NCBI GenBank assembly: GCA_947652115.1
Contig: OX393564.1
Span: 9,453,993-9,517,992 of the forward strand
Source: Blastomussa wellsi
Lineage: Eukaryota > Cnidaria > Anthozoa > Scleractinia > Plerogyridae
DNA: 64,000 bases
Direction: 5' to 3'
In this document: one piece after another, positions 30,836 to 43,500 of the stretch
Numbering within the stretch: the first letter of the stretch is position 1
Layout of the letters: the number at the start of each line of letters is the position of its first letter
The notes under the pieces: model-generated
Databases searched by the model: none
What the model saw: the letters and a program-made list of their open reading frames with translations, nothing else
Told to the model about the DNA's origin: nothing
Translations under genes and position numbers: made by a program

Positions 30836-30869
30836 ATATTTCGGCTGGCCAGACCAGCCTTCTTCAGGT
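30836..30869 (-). ncRNA. Hammerhead-like core downstream of PLE GIY-YIG
   Basis: Minus strand: CUGAAGA, stem II GGCUGG-UCUGG-CCAGCC (six perfect pairs), GAAA, UAUU. The core is intact. I cannot find a convincing stem I, so activity is doubtful. Confidence 0.5.
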
Positions 30870-31520
30870 TTAGATGTTACTAATTTTTTGACATGAAATT
30901 TCAATATATTATGGTGATGTCGCAATACGTATTTCGAAACTTATAGGAGTGGCGGAATTACGTCTACAAGATGATTCCAGAGAAAGATAGAAACATCTAT
31001 ATAAAATAAAAATGAAAATAGACTGAGAGCTACAAAGCAAACATGAATTATAAGTTGATATAAATATAACATTTCTTCGTTAGTTACAAGTTTTAAGATT
31101 CATCGCGTCTATTCAGTCCATGGGGCTCTAATGTCCCCGCTAAATCTATTAAAAAGGACTCTCTGGCTTTTCTGATTGAGTCACGTGAGGAGTGAATTAG
31201 TTCAAGTGGGATTAGTTGCATGTCAGTGTGACAGTGGTTAGGATGAGAAAGAAAATGTTCGGCAACAGTATTGGGTTTGGATTTAATGTTAGTTTTGTCG
31301 ACTGAGCGTCTGTGTTCGTTGAATCTGTCTTTGAGACGTCGCTTAGTTTCAGCTATGTATTGTAAATGACAGCGGTTACACTGAATCATGTAGATTAAAT
31401 TTTTGGTGTTGCAGGTTATGTGTGATTTGATGTTTCGGACTTCGCCAGTGGAAAAGAAAGTGTAGTGTTTTAGACCGTTAGTAATGTAAGGACAAGTAGC
31501 GCAATCTTGTCCACAGCGGA
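30836..31520 (-). mobile_element. Penelope-like element 3' fragment with GIY-YIG endonuclease
   Basis: On the minus strand from about 31520 the translation gives a Cys motif (RCGQDCATCP), then ITCNTKNLIYMIQC, then the GIY-YIG-type core LQYIAETKRRLKDRFNEHRR, then AEHFLSHPNH and a C-terminal NRRDES, ending at the stop at 31093. This order (Cys motif, then GIY-YIG endonuclease) is the C-terminal end of Penelope-like reverse transcriptases. The reverse transcriptase part is missing (5' truncation). About 230 bp downstream (30836-30869) is a hammerhead-like core, as expected for a PLE terminal repeat. Confidence 0.85.
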
Positions 31521-31543
31521 AGGATGTGATGCATGTGGAAGGT

Positions 31544-31750
31544 CATTCTCGTCCCCAGAGGCCGCGATCCTTTTGGTCAGCACCAAGGAATCGAGACCTC
31601 TGGCCACCCCAGCTTGTGAGCATGCGCAGAGTACTCGTTCTGTAGTTTTCAGCCAATCAGCATTGTCAGATTCGACAATGAGTCCGTGATTTGCGGACTA
31701 AGGCCAGAGGTCGTGATTCTTGGTGCTGACCAACTCTGGGACGAGAATGG
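31544..31750. repeat. MITE with CATTCTCGTCCCAGAG inverted termini
   Basis: The left end CATTCTCGTCCCCAGAGG and inner GGTCAGCACCAAGGAATCGA and CCTCTGGCC are mirrored on the right by GGCCAGAGG, TTCTTGGTGCTGACC and CTCTGGGACGAGAATG. It lies about 300 bp upstream of the Roco start codon and so may overlap its promoter. Confidence 0.8.
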
Positions 31751-32067
31751 TGGAAGGTAGCCCAGTACATGACGTCATTGGAAAGGCTAATGACAAACAT
31801 GGCGGAAAACCTGGATGTTGTTGCTGTGTGCAGCCAACTATATTTGACGGAATTTTGTACTTACGGAAGTGCGAGCTAAAATAACTTCGTAATTGATTAT
31901 TTTTTCTTGCTTGACCGTCACTGCAAATAAAATAGAATAGAGGCAATCGACAAGGAGACGCCTACAAGAGTGCTTGAAATCAGTTGAAATGAACACTGAA
32001 ATGAATGAGAACGAAGTTTGCTGTCGGGATTTGCGTGCATGTTAATTGCAAGATTCTTTGATTCGCC

Positions 32068-32567
32068 ATGCAGATTTTCCTGAATTTATTAAACGCAAAG
32101 AAGATTGCGGTGGAGGTGAAGCCTTTGGATACCGTCGAAACCCTGAAGAAGACGATCTCGCAAGTGACTGGACTTCCACTGGCTGTACAATCGCTCCATT
32201 CGCAAAGTGGCGCAAAGATTGAAAATAACTGCCGCATTTATCTGGGGGACTTGATAAAGCCAAATACCTTTATCAATTTGGCTTATAAGCAGGATACGTC
32301 AACGACTTCCTTTTATGTGAATGCTGTGACGGGAAGTGGAAAAGTTTTCACCGTGACTCCCGAAGGAGGGAATTTATCGAACGTCCATAGATTGAGAAGC
32401 AGCTTGTCAACACTGCTTGATCTGCCAGCAGAGGGCTTGTTTCTGCGGCTGGTTGACATGTCGCGGTTTGTGAATAAGGGTTTAGCGGCATTATTTAATA
32501 GTTTGGAGGAGTGTGGTATAAGCAATGGTTCTGTTTTGTACGTGCAAATTCATCCATGGAAAGAAGA
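32068..32567 (+). CDS. Roco exon 1: two tandem ubiquitin-like domains
   Basis: Residues 1-75 align with ubiquitin from the first residue ([50 protein letters not shown]) but lack a terminal Gly-Gly, so this is an integral domain, not a conjugated modifier. A second beta-grasp-like stretch follows ([20 protein letters not shown] ... [14 protein letters not shown]). The ATG is at the start of the ubiquitin fold. The exon ends in phase 2 (GA-gtaagt). Confidence 0.85.
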
Positions 32568-35500
32568 GTAAGTTTAAAATATTCATTATAAAGTTCAGTG
32601 TGTCTGCATGGTACGTGACCTGCTGAATGCAAATTTATCGACAGGTGACTTTGTTCATGAGAAAAGTGATTTATTTTCTTTAGGTGGCCAAAGAGCCATG
32701 ATGTATGGTGGTCCATTGTTCTCACAGAAAAATTGGGCCAAATTCTTAAATATCCAAAGAAAAAGCGAAGAAATAACCATTTTTTTCTTTGAATAAAATT
32801 TGGATCATGTGTATTTTATGCACCCCTTCAACTGATATATCAGTGATACTAACCTAGGTTAAATTACGTCTGCGACGCAAGCTATAGTCACCAAAAGACA
32901 AGTAGCAGTGAAGTATCGGCGGAATGTCGGTAACCTATCGATCAACATGTTGGCCGACAATCGGACAGCCACTCGGTTGACATATCGACTGATACATCGG
33001 TCGATACTCGACCGATATGTCAGTCGATACGTCGACCGACACATCTCGGTTGATATATCGGTCGAGGGGTGCACAAATTTTATATCTGAAAAAATAAAAG
33101 GGATATATTACATATGTTTTAAGGTGGCTCAATACCCAACATACAACTTTTGCTCAGAATCAAACTTAATCAGAAGAGACCACCATCATGCAATTTGTTG
33201 CCATGAATGATGACAAACACAATGAAATTTGGGTCTCTTGTTGCCATGGAAACGGTACAAGCTTTGGTAAAGTGCCCCAGAGGGTGCTTTTCTTATAACA
33301 ATAATTGAGAAAAAAAACACCAATTCATTCAGAAAAGAAACTATTTTTTAAAAATCATGTTTACAGTGCTCTATGCAATGAACCAAAAATGGTTGGCTGG
33401 CATTCAATACTTGCAGAGAGAAAAATCTGAAAAGTTGCAAATTGCAAAAACAGGCCATTCTGGCAAATACCCAGCACCAGTGTTTTCCATGTTGTGGCAA
33501 AAGAATTTGCCAGATAAGCATTATCTTGCTTCATTGCCCAGAGTGTTTATCAACCTTCAGTCTCAGCCCCAGAGGCCTGGAAAAGTTAAAAGCATGGAAA
33601 AATAGAAATGTTACCATTTACCTCTTCCGTGCAAGTGTGAACATCAAAACTGCATAGGGTTGAGAAAAAAATTCCTAAGGCTAGGTTCTATCATTTCTAT
33701 AAGAAATCGTGCTGCATAATTATTTGTTTTGCATTGAAACAACAGAGGAAAATAGATGGTAGCACCATGCTTTTTCTAAGAATACATAGTTAGAGAATGG
33801 AGATTGCAGAAAAACAGCATACCAGCTCCAAAACAATGCAAGGATTTCATGCAACTCTTACCTCACAAGCAAACAGTGTGAACACGTCTTTCAATGACTC
33901 AGTCATTTAATCACAGGGTAAGCATTACAAAACAACTCTTCTGCTTTCAACTCAAATACAAAGTTCGGCCAAAAAAGTCAAACACAAGCCCAAGTAGTTC
34001 CTTTTTAGAAAGCAACCTCAACCAAGCAGCAACCAGCAGGAATCTGACCGCATTGCATCCTGGGAAATTTGACTTCTCCTTGAGCGGGAAAGACCTACCT
34101 ACAACCAATGTAATTTTTTTTATACAGTCACCAGGCTTCAATAATATACTAAAAGTTTTCCAGCCACTTCCATCATTGATTGAAACTTCCATATTTGCCA
34201 GTTGAAGCCTGGTGAGACACAACTTCGTTCCCAGGGTCTCTCTCTTCCCGCCCCCGGGGGCGAGAGAGAAAGACCCTGGGACAGGCTGGTCACGTGTCTC
34301 TTGGACAATTGAGAACTCTAGGGAGGGGTCCTCTAATGTCAGGAAATTTAGTGCGTTATTTCAAAGCGAGGGTTTCGCATGTGATCTAAAGGTTTAGCAA
34401 GTGATTGTCTTGAGTCAATTTATGTGGCTGGGATGTTATGTACAACCAACAGCATACTTCAAGTCAATCATATTTTGTCTTCTTCCTTTGCTGTTTAATA
34501 CTCGACATAATTGACTGTGATCGCCTCTGAACAGTGCCATATATGTGAATCCCGTCATTTTTCGATGCTCTAATCGTAGATCAGATCAGAAGGCCCAATG
34601 AATGAAATTTCAGTGCAACTATACTTATAAACGTGGAGAAAAAAGCGAATTTGAAACTCAATTTCCGGCAGCAAATATGCAAACCCCTCGCAGAAAGACA
34701 TACAAAATAGAAATATGACTATCTTCTTCGATAACCATTCACCAACGAGTGTCACTAGTTGTTTTGCCAATGGCCGGTTCACTATTAAATGTAGGAAACA
34801 AGGAACAGACTTTTTCCAAACAACAATATACGTCTAAACGGAATATTTACGCGACGCGATAGATAACAACTGAATGTAAAATGTCAGATGAGGTGCATAA
34901 TTTTGTAAACAACATATCATGAAGACAAAAATTGTATAACGAGCAGAGTGGACGAACGAATACTGTGGCAATATAAACATATTTCCTTTCCTAACCTTCA
35001 TTTTCTGTTGAACATTGGACACCAAACACGTTGTTCATCGGCAGCGGCAGCAAAAGTCAGACAAGGAAGACTCTTCCTATTTCTGTCATCGCTCGCCGCG
35101 CTCTTCTGAGATGGTGAGATCTTTTCGACCTTTCGCTCCTTTCAAAGCAACATTGACTTCGGTGATCATGGCCCCGATTGCTTTGAAATTATTTGAATTG
35201 TCTTTCATGAGGTAGAAATGGTAGATGTGGCCATTGCGAGGTCAAGACCTTCTGCACAACCTTGATCGCGGTTTTCGCAATTCCTGATAAGCCTTCCTCC
35301 TTTCTGAAGAATTTTTTAAAATGTCCATCGAGGAAATATACGACCTAATCACGGATATCTGCTATCAGACAATGTATTAAATTTTTTGGCGTTTACAACA
35401 GATTACCAATGGAAACAATTTTGCCGTACTGTGTTTCTTTTGGTGGCAACACTTTCCGCGCACCTGTAGTCTCAGTATATACAAAATTCATACTGAGCGG

Positions 35501-38500
35501 CCGCTCCCTCTAACGATTTTTTTGTCATCTCCCAGATTCTGGGAGACACGTGACTAGCCTGTGCCAGGGTCTTTCTCTCTCGCTCCAGGGGGCGGGAAGA
35601 GAGAGACCCTGGGAACGAGGTTGGGTGAGACAAGGTTCATTTGCTTCATGGCCCCTTGTCCATGAAGAACAAACTGCCAGTAGCTGCCATCGAGCATATG
35701 GTCGAAGTTTGTCACATTCACAGTGCCAATAAACAGTTCTTTGGAATTGGCAAGGTTTAAGCCATCTCAGCCCTTGATGATGAGCTCCGGCACCAGCAAA
35801 TGTCCCAAAACAATGAAATTTGGGGCAATTTTTGCCCCAAATTACATTCATTCTTCACACGATTCTGCTGAGCAGAAGTCGAATTCAAATAAGCTGAGTA
35901 TGGTCATGTTACCCGCTGTCATCACACATTAAATATGCATGTCAGACCCAGAACCAAAACATTTGCAGAAAACAGAGCCTTTATATAACCTACCCCCACC
36001 CTCTAGTTTTAAGATAAACTGCTGATTCTCATACATTCCCTTAGGGTATTGAGCCACCTTAAAATAAATTTATTTTTTTGGTTTAAATAATTAAAAGCGA
36101 AAGAAAATAATAGAATAAACATGAATAATAGAAGAAACATGTTTCGGAAATGAAAAAAATTAACTAGAGCATATATATAAAAAAAACAGTAAATAATAAT
36201 AATAATAATAAAAACAATGAATAAAATCAGAGTTTTGATTTCAATACCAAATACAGTTGAATTTTGAAAATGCTGTGAGGAGACCGGTCGTTCTCGTACA
36301 ATAGTCCATGGACTATCCAAATGAACTACCCAATTGGACTACCTTAAAATGGTCTACCCCTAAAAACTCTCTAAATGTTTTTAAAGGTAGTCTATTTCAT
36401 GGGTGATCCATTTTAGGGTAGTCAAAAATGGACTACCTTTAAAGTTTTTGGGTAGTCCGTCAGGGTAGTCCATGGCCTGGGGTGAGCATTATGTCTACAA
36501 CCAACAAATTATTTTAAGCCTTGGTCTGTAATTATGGAATAGAATGCGTTATCTGTAGCTAACACTAGGGTATAAACTATGCTCCTGAGATGCCTTCAAG
36601 TTCTGCTTTCCCAAACTGTAAGCATTTTCAAGAAAATGCCAATGAACTATTGAAGTCCAGAATCCTTTCACCTGAGATTTTTCATAACACAGCACACTAG
36701 ATCTGACTTAAAGCTGTTCATCGTCCTCCCAGTCACTGCTTCGGATCGACCTTTCCACCATCTTTGGTTAGAAGAACACTGATCATTGTTATAACGGGCT
36801 ATATGAGAACACTCAGCCATCATCAAACATTTTGTTTTGAATTACAATTTTGCACAAGAATGACCGGCCTTCTCATGGCCGGTTGTTCTCACAGCATTTT
36901 TTTAGAATGCAAATGTATTTGGTATTGGTATTTTATTCTTTGTTTTTGTTTTTGTTTTTTTACTTAGTGTTTTTTTATTAATATATATATAGTATGTTAC
37001 GCTATTTCCCGGAGACCCCTATTTCCGGACACTTTGACTTAACGATTCCGTATTATGTTGAAACAATAACAAAAATCCTATTGATATGTTCCGAAGACTT
37101 ATCGACTAGTCAGCTTTTGTTTGATACCTTCATGGCCAAGCCACGCTCTGTTTAGGCGGGAACATTAAAGTTTTCAGTTGAGGTAGGTAAAATTTGTTTT
37201 GTCTTAAATGTGATTTTTAGCGCACGTTGAATTACCTATTTACAGTTAAGCTGTCTGTTCAAGCAAAATGCGATACAGATTAAACCTTTTTTTGGACATA
37301 AGTAAAGCTTAAAGGACTAGGTTTGTAAGCATATAAGAATTTTCTGTTTTCAGTTTCGTAATCTTTGAACTTCACCACAAAATACTTTACTTGCATTCTT
37401 GGTAAGGTGTGCTATTTACGGACACCTAACGATAGCAAACTAGTTTCTGTTTTAAATACAATGTTATCGACGAGTTGTTGAAACATTTTTATAACTCCCT
37501 TTCGTAATTTCAACTTACCTGAAGTTGGAAAAAAGACTTGTGTGTTGTTTTCCATGCATTCCAAGTCCAGTCCAGTAATCTAAAAAATCACTCCTCTTCC
37601 TCGTCTTACTCGTGTTACCATGATACAAATCAAATATGTCAGCTTGAGTGGTTTCCGAACTATGGATGACTTCTTCACCAAATAATCGAAAGAAAAAGCT
37701 TTCGATTTTGGACAAAAAGTATTCTTTTAAATGAAAGTTTCTTTATTCAACTCTTATAAGATATATTTTGCCACGAGGGAGAAGAATGTTCCCAAGAAAA
37801 GCGGAGTATTTATCTCGTAACGACAGTCCGGAAAAAGGGCGACCTGTCCAGAAATAGGGCACCCAACTCAACAAACTCTTTCCAAAATTATGAAGAATCC
37901 AAACAGCTTCAGGCGATGAAACTTTACAACCTACTTACTAGGGCAACATACTGTACTGTACTTTTTTTTCATTTCCAAAAAGTGTTTCTTTATTTTTTAA
38001 CTATGCTTTTCTTTCGTTTTTATTTATTTAAACTAAAAAATGTTTTTTTTGGAAAAACATACATGTATTTAATATATTTATTTTTCAGATATAAAATTTT
38101 ATGTAAAGAAAAAGAATGCTATTTTTTCGCTTTTTCTTTGGATATTTAAGAGTTTGGCCCAATTTTTCTGTGAGAACAATCGGCCGCCATCATGATGTTC
38201 AGAAAATGAAAAAATTCTTACCACTTAGTTATTTCATTGGCACAAGAATTATCAAGAGCCAATTTTTCCCCCAAAATAAGGCCATCCCTTTTTTCTCCGC
38301 ATTAGTCCAACCGACCAAAATTTTCGTGTTATCAAAAAAAAATGTTAGGAGCAAGATAATTTGACCCAGTAAAACACTTTTTCACTTTTAATCTGAAATA
38401 CAGATATTGTTTTGCCCATACAGATTTTCAGTGCAGAGAATACGTGTCACACCCTCCCACAAGAGAGGCTATGGAGTTCCATCCCCGCCAAAGTTCGATT

Positions 38501-40468
38501 TTTATATTTAACATGCTACTTCTTGTATCGTGGGTTACATTATTCAATGTTATATTCTACTTTTTACATTCTTGATTTAAAATTTTGGATTTTGTATTGT
38601 ACCTTTCATTTTTGACATTTAACATTATGCTTTCGGCACGCAACATTGGCAATTTCTTTTGCGTGAGATCAGAACAGGAACTACATGTATTTTACATTCA
38701 AGTTTTCATTTTCAACAATGCAGAGCACACCTTTTATAATTATTCTCAACTCTTCCTCAGTCTTACCGTCTCTATTTGGATACAGCAATTTTTCAACATG
38801 CAACTTTTTGTATTCTGCTACATGCAACATCCAACTGTAATCCAGGAAAGGAAGATGTTGTGGGGGAACACTACCCTAGACCTCTACTGAAGAGTACAGA
38901 AATCCCTCTAGGGGAGTAAAGTGGGGAAAAATTACTCTACCCCTTGACAGTCAAGTCTCCATGGTCACATGAACAATCTCCTACCTGCCTCTGCACACTG
39001 AACAGCATGTTCTCTTGAAGGCAGCGGATCGACTGGTTGCTCTTGATGCATTCTAATTAATGTTGTTTCTGGTACCCCTTATTTCCACAGGTTTGCTTGT
39101 CCCAGTTAACAATCTTTGCTTTTGACAACAAAATTAATGTAATTGGAAATCATCTGATTTCTACATACTGCATTGTAACTGTTTCAGTGTTCTTTTTTGC
39201 TTATTTTTAACAGTTGGTTCCATGGAAAAATAACTCGCGATCAAGCTGAACAGCTCATGTCTACTGCTGCTGATGGACAATTCCTTATCAAAGAGAGTGT
39301 GAACTTTCCTGGTGACTATGTTCTCTTTGTTTGGTAAGTTTGTCTGATTATTTTTATACTTGCTTACTATAATGATAATAATAATAATTTAATTGTAAAC
39401 TTGTACTGCACATATTCTATAAAATGATCAAATACACATTACAATAATTTATATACATGTCTAATTTTTAAAAAATATTGAAGATATGAATTAAAATACT
39501 ACATTAAATAAAGTTCATTTAAATAAAAATTGACGCAAATAATAAAACTGCAACTAAAAGCAAGTTTTTGAGATAAAAATTAGCGATAAAAAGGCACGAC
39601 ATTTCGATCTCTCCGAGGTCATTTTCAAGTGAGTAAAAATTTTCTAAATTGTCATAAATATGTTTATGCTAATTTTCTAAATTAGCATAAATATGTTTTT
39701 TAACATATTTATGCTAATTTCAAAAATTTATAACCTCGGAGAGGTCGAAATGTTGTCTTTTTATCCCTAATTTTTATCTCAAAATCAATCTCTAAGAAAT
39801 TACTTATTAAAAGCAAGTTATCAGAGTTAAAATTTGTCATGACCATTCTTGCTCAGCTTGATGGCACAAGAAGTCATTCCCCTTTCTTTTATTGTGCCCA
39901 AAATGAAGCTAACTCAGTCTGGGCCTTTGTGCTTGATCTCTCTGGCAGTTGGTAAATAAAAACAAGGACCTTGTGTTTTCTTTTTAAAGATAACGTATAC
40001 AATTCACAAATGATGACTGATTATTAGTAGGTTGATTTTAAATCTGTTTTATATAGTGATGAAGGTAAAAGCAAGCATTACAGAGTGTTTTGTAAAAGGA
40101 ATATGATGTTTACTCTCAATGAGCGGGAGTTTTTTGACAGCATCAGTGAGATGGTGACGGTAATAGACAATCTTTTATTTATTCTTAAGATACTAGTGTT
40201 TGTACAAAGTAATGCACAGAGCATGTAGTACAGTTATTCTCACACACTGAATGCCATTTGTCTGCTACACATGATACGAGATGCATTGTCATGCTATTCT
40301 TGGTTTGCACTGTCACGCAATAGAAAATTAAATCGAAACCATTTGGTGGATGAAGTCAAGAAATTGCGATATTATAGAAGATAATTAACGAAGTCACCTC
40401 TCCAAGTATTAGGTCCGTATGTGATTCTAAACTTCAGGAATTCGTCGAAATGTTGCGCACAAATTTAT

Positions 40469-40501
<33 letters not shown>

Positions 40502-43500
40502 AACTTTGGTACACCAATATGGCAGCTGGGAAATGGTGCAAACAGCTGGAACTTACTTTGGTTATCTAAGCAACTGATTATCTGTACTGAACATACAAAC
40601 ATTTACATAAACCCTTTTCCTAATGCTTTTACTTCTCAAGTGGCTAAAAATCCAGAGATAATGATATATTTTTTGACAAATGCGATCATAAGTTTATGTC
40701 ACGCACCGCCATAATTCTGAAATTCAAAATGCGCTGGTTTCCAAATGAAGCATGCTGTTGAGCTGAAAAATTGTAAACAGATATAAAATTGGCACCACTT
40801 CTGCCTGACAATAATAAAAACTTTGGTGGCTCTTTCATTTTGGATTTTAGATTTTCATGACGTCACATGCAAGCCAAGAATTGTAGCATCACTTTAAAAA
40901 GCTGTCAATGCATCAATGCATAGACAGTTTTGTTGTCAAAGATGATAGTACTACCTTGAAACTTGACTTTTGTATGCTCTTACGAATGACGAAGATGGAA
41001 GTGGATTGAACCTTGAAAAAATTAGTTTGTTCAATTTGTTCAAGTTTCCAAGCTGTGCAATGAAAAAGTCACTAAAGAATATTATGGTTTGCATTCTTCA
41101 TGCGAATTCTTCAGGAGCATTTTATGCATAATAACAGGCACAAGACAATGATTTTTGCAGAATTGAACTCAAAACCGCAAAATCCCCCGTGACAGTGCCC
41201 CTTTAAACAATGCATGGATATGTTGTAGTTCAACTTTACCCTTGGCATAATTGGATGTTTATTCATCATTTTAAATTCATTAGATCATTTTATATTTCAT
41301 AAGATCATTTATTGTCACACATGCGCAAGAACAGAGGAAAATACCCAAATGTACCAAGGGTAAAATTGAACCACAACATAATCATACAATTTATAGTGTT
41401 GTTCACTGTGAATTGTTGCAATATAGTTGACAAAGTCAATTGATCAATCAGTGAGTCAGTGAGTCAGTCAATTAACTGTCACTTGTTTCTTATTATGACT
41501 ATCAGATTACAGGCACCAGTGATTCTTTAGTATTCAATATTATGAGGGAAGAGGTTAATAAGTGGGTTCCAAGGTGACCCTGTGATAGCTTAGTATGCCA
41601 TGATACAGAGGGAGTAGAAATACTGTAGGCTAAGCTAATGCCTGGTCAGGAGTTGAGCGTATACTTAACATGTACATGAGCTATTTTGTTTCTCATGGAG
41701 TTGTCTTGGTGTATTTTCTTTTTGTTTAATAGTTTTACCAGACCAACACTGGACATTTGCCAATCAGACTGACAGAACCTGTTAGTAGGTGTGAGTTTAC
41801 TAACAGCAATGCTGATGACTCCTCATCGCATACAGGAGAAGGTAATAATTAAAAGAATTCCAAAAATTCCATCACTACACAGTCCATGCACTAACATCAA
41901 TGATTCAGGGCCAGCTGTCAATTCTACTGTTTTTTTTATGGGAATATAAATAAAAACAACTGATTACAGTGTGTTACCCAGTTTCCGGCCAAAAAAATAT
42001 TGCATCAGGTATTTTCTCGGGGATTTGAATTTTCATCCGCCTAAACATTCTGCCATAAAAAACAAACATTTCAGCTACCAATTGATGGTTTTGGCAAGGT
42101 TTTGGATAAAAAACAACTGAGGAATGGCAAGTTCTGTGTAGTTGAGTTATTGATAAGCGACTAATTTTGGTGCTTTCCATTCCACATCAAAGCTGCCGCA
42201 CACAAACAGATAGACTAGCTCGTTTCATAGAAAATATTTGAAAGAACTTTTTTAAGGGTAGCAGCAAACAAGACAGCTCGAGCAGGGCGTAGCATGATAA
42301 AGTACAATGAATTTGTATTTATTCACAGGGATGTAGCTAAGGGCTGGCTACCGCTAATTTCACCGGCTGAAAGAGAGCTTATCACCAGCTTAAAAGCCAG
42401 CTGAGCTTGTTTGTGAGCCGGCTTTGTAATTTCTTAGCTACATCCCTGTATTCGGAGCTGTTGATTAGAAGATTAAACAAGACTTACCTGTAGGTTGAAG
42501 TTTGATTTAAATTCTGTCACAGCATCACGAAGTGTAAAGGGATCACATGAGATTGCGCCATCCAATCCCAGGACGTGCATTGACTTCTGGGATTGGGTGG
42601 TGCAATCTCATGGGATCCCTACACTGAGGATGATGGGATAGAATTTGATCTTGTAACCAGAAAATTATAATGCTAATGGGTCATTGAAGGCACACATAAT
42701 TTGATTGTTCCATAAAATGGCAGTTGAGAAAGAACAACCGAATAACTTGTATTGAAACTTACTTTGTCTTATCCAAGGGGCTGACAAATCAGTTTAAATC
42801 AATGGGTTACAAAAAATGTGTTTTATGTTGATGGCTGGAAACTGGAGTACATGTAGGTGGTCAGACTTAATTGCTTTGCGAAAAGTTGCATAATTTCTTT
42901 ATTAATACTTGAGAAATGTTGCCAACCTTTGTACATTTTAGAGGTAAGTAAATTAACTGTCTTTGATATAAATCTGAGAGAGTTTTGATGCATTTAAAAG
43001 AAGTTATAGCGATTGCAAACTAAAGTGGCTTGGAGAGTAAAGTGGAGATGTGGTAGCAACCTATAAAACTGATCATGCAAAGCAAAAAAGTTGATTTCCA
43101 AAGTACATGTTGTTCTGCTACCTATGTCATCTGGCATTGTTGCCCGGCTGACAACTTAGAGAAAAAATGAATGTGGATCCATGATGTTCCAACACAACTT
43201 GATCTCTAGCAGCATATCTATACACTGTAAAGGCCATATTGCAATAACATTATCAAGGTTTGCTTATAGAACATCAGTTTATTCATTAAATAACCTTTTG
43301 GTGTTTTGCTTTATTCACAGACAACACATTGCCAAGAGCTCGACTTCAAACAAGTGCATCTTCAGAAATCCAGCTTCGTGTGATAATGGGGCCAAAGACA
43401 TTCTCTCTTCTCACAAGTCCTCTTAATCAAGTCCATACCCTCAAAGAGCAGATAGAGGAATTGAGTGGAGTGCCTGTAGATTGTCAGTTATTACAACTGG

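Larger units (their letters stand above)
29399..32067. other. Divergent intergenic region between SFT2 and the Roco gene
   Basis: Probably contains both promoters; SFT2 (-) starts at 29398 and the Roco gene (+) at 32068. Two overlapping unrecognised minus-strand frames lie at 29645-30336. A Penelope fragment (30836-31520) and a MITE (31544-31750) occupy the right half. Confidence 0.45.
32568..39213. other. Intron 1 of the Roco gene, repeat-filled
   Basis: 6.6 kb. It contains a 12-bp tandem array (32914-33066), two palindromic MITEs (34220-34290, 35557-35626), an ATT/AAT tract near 36195, an inverted-repeat element (36305-36475) and the second pogo-like copy (36990-37953). No foreign exon is recognised. 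Short open frames here have no domain. Confidence 0.55.

Noticed and set aside
32908..33210. 100-codon frame rich in Arg, Tyr, Asp and Ile
   Set aside because: Produced by the 12-bp tandem repeat at 32914-33066, whose period preserves the frame on both strands.
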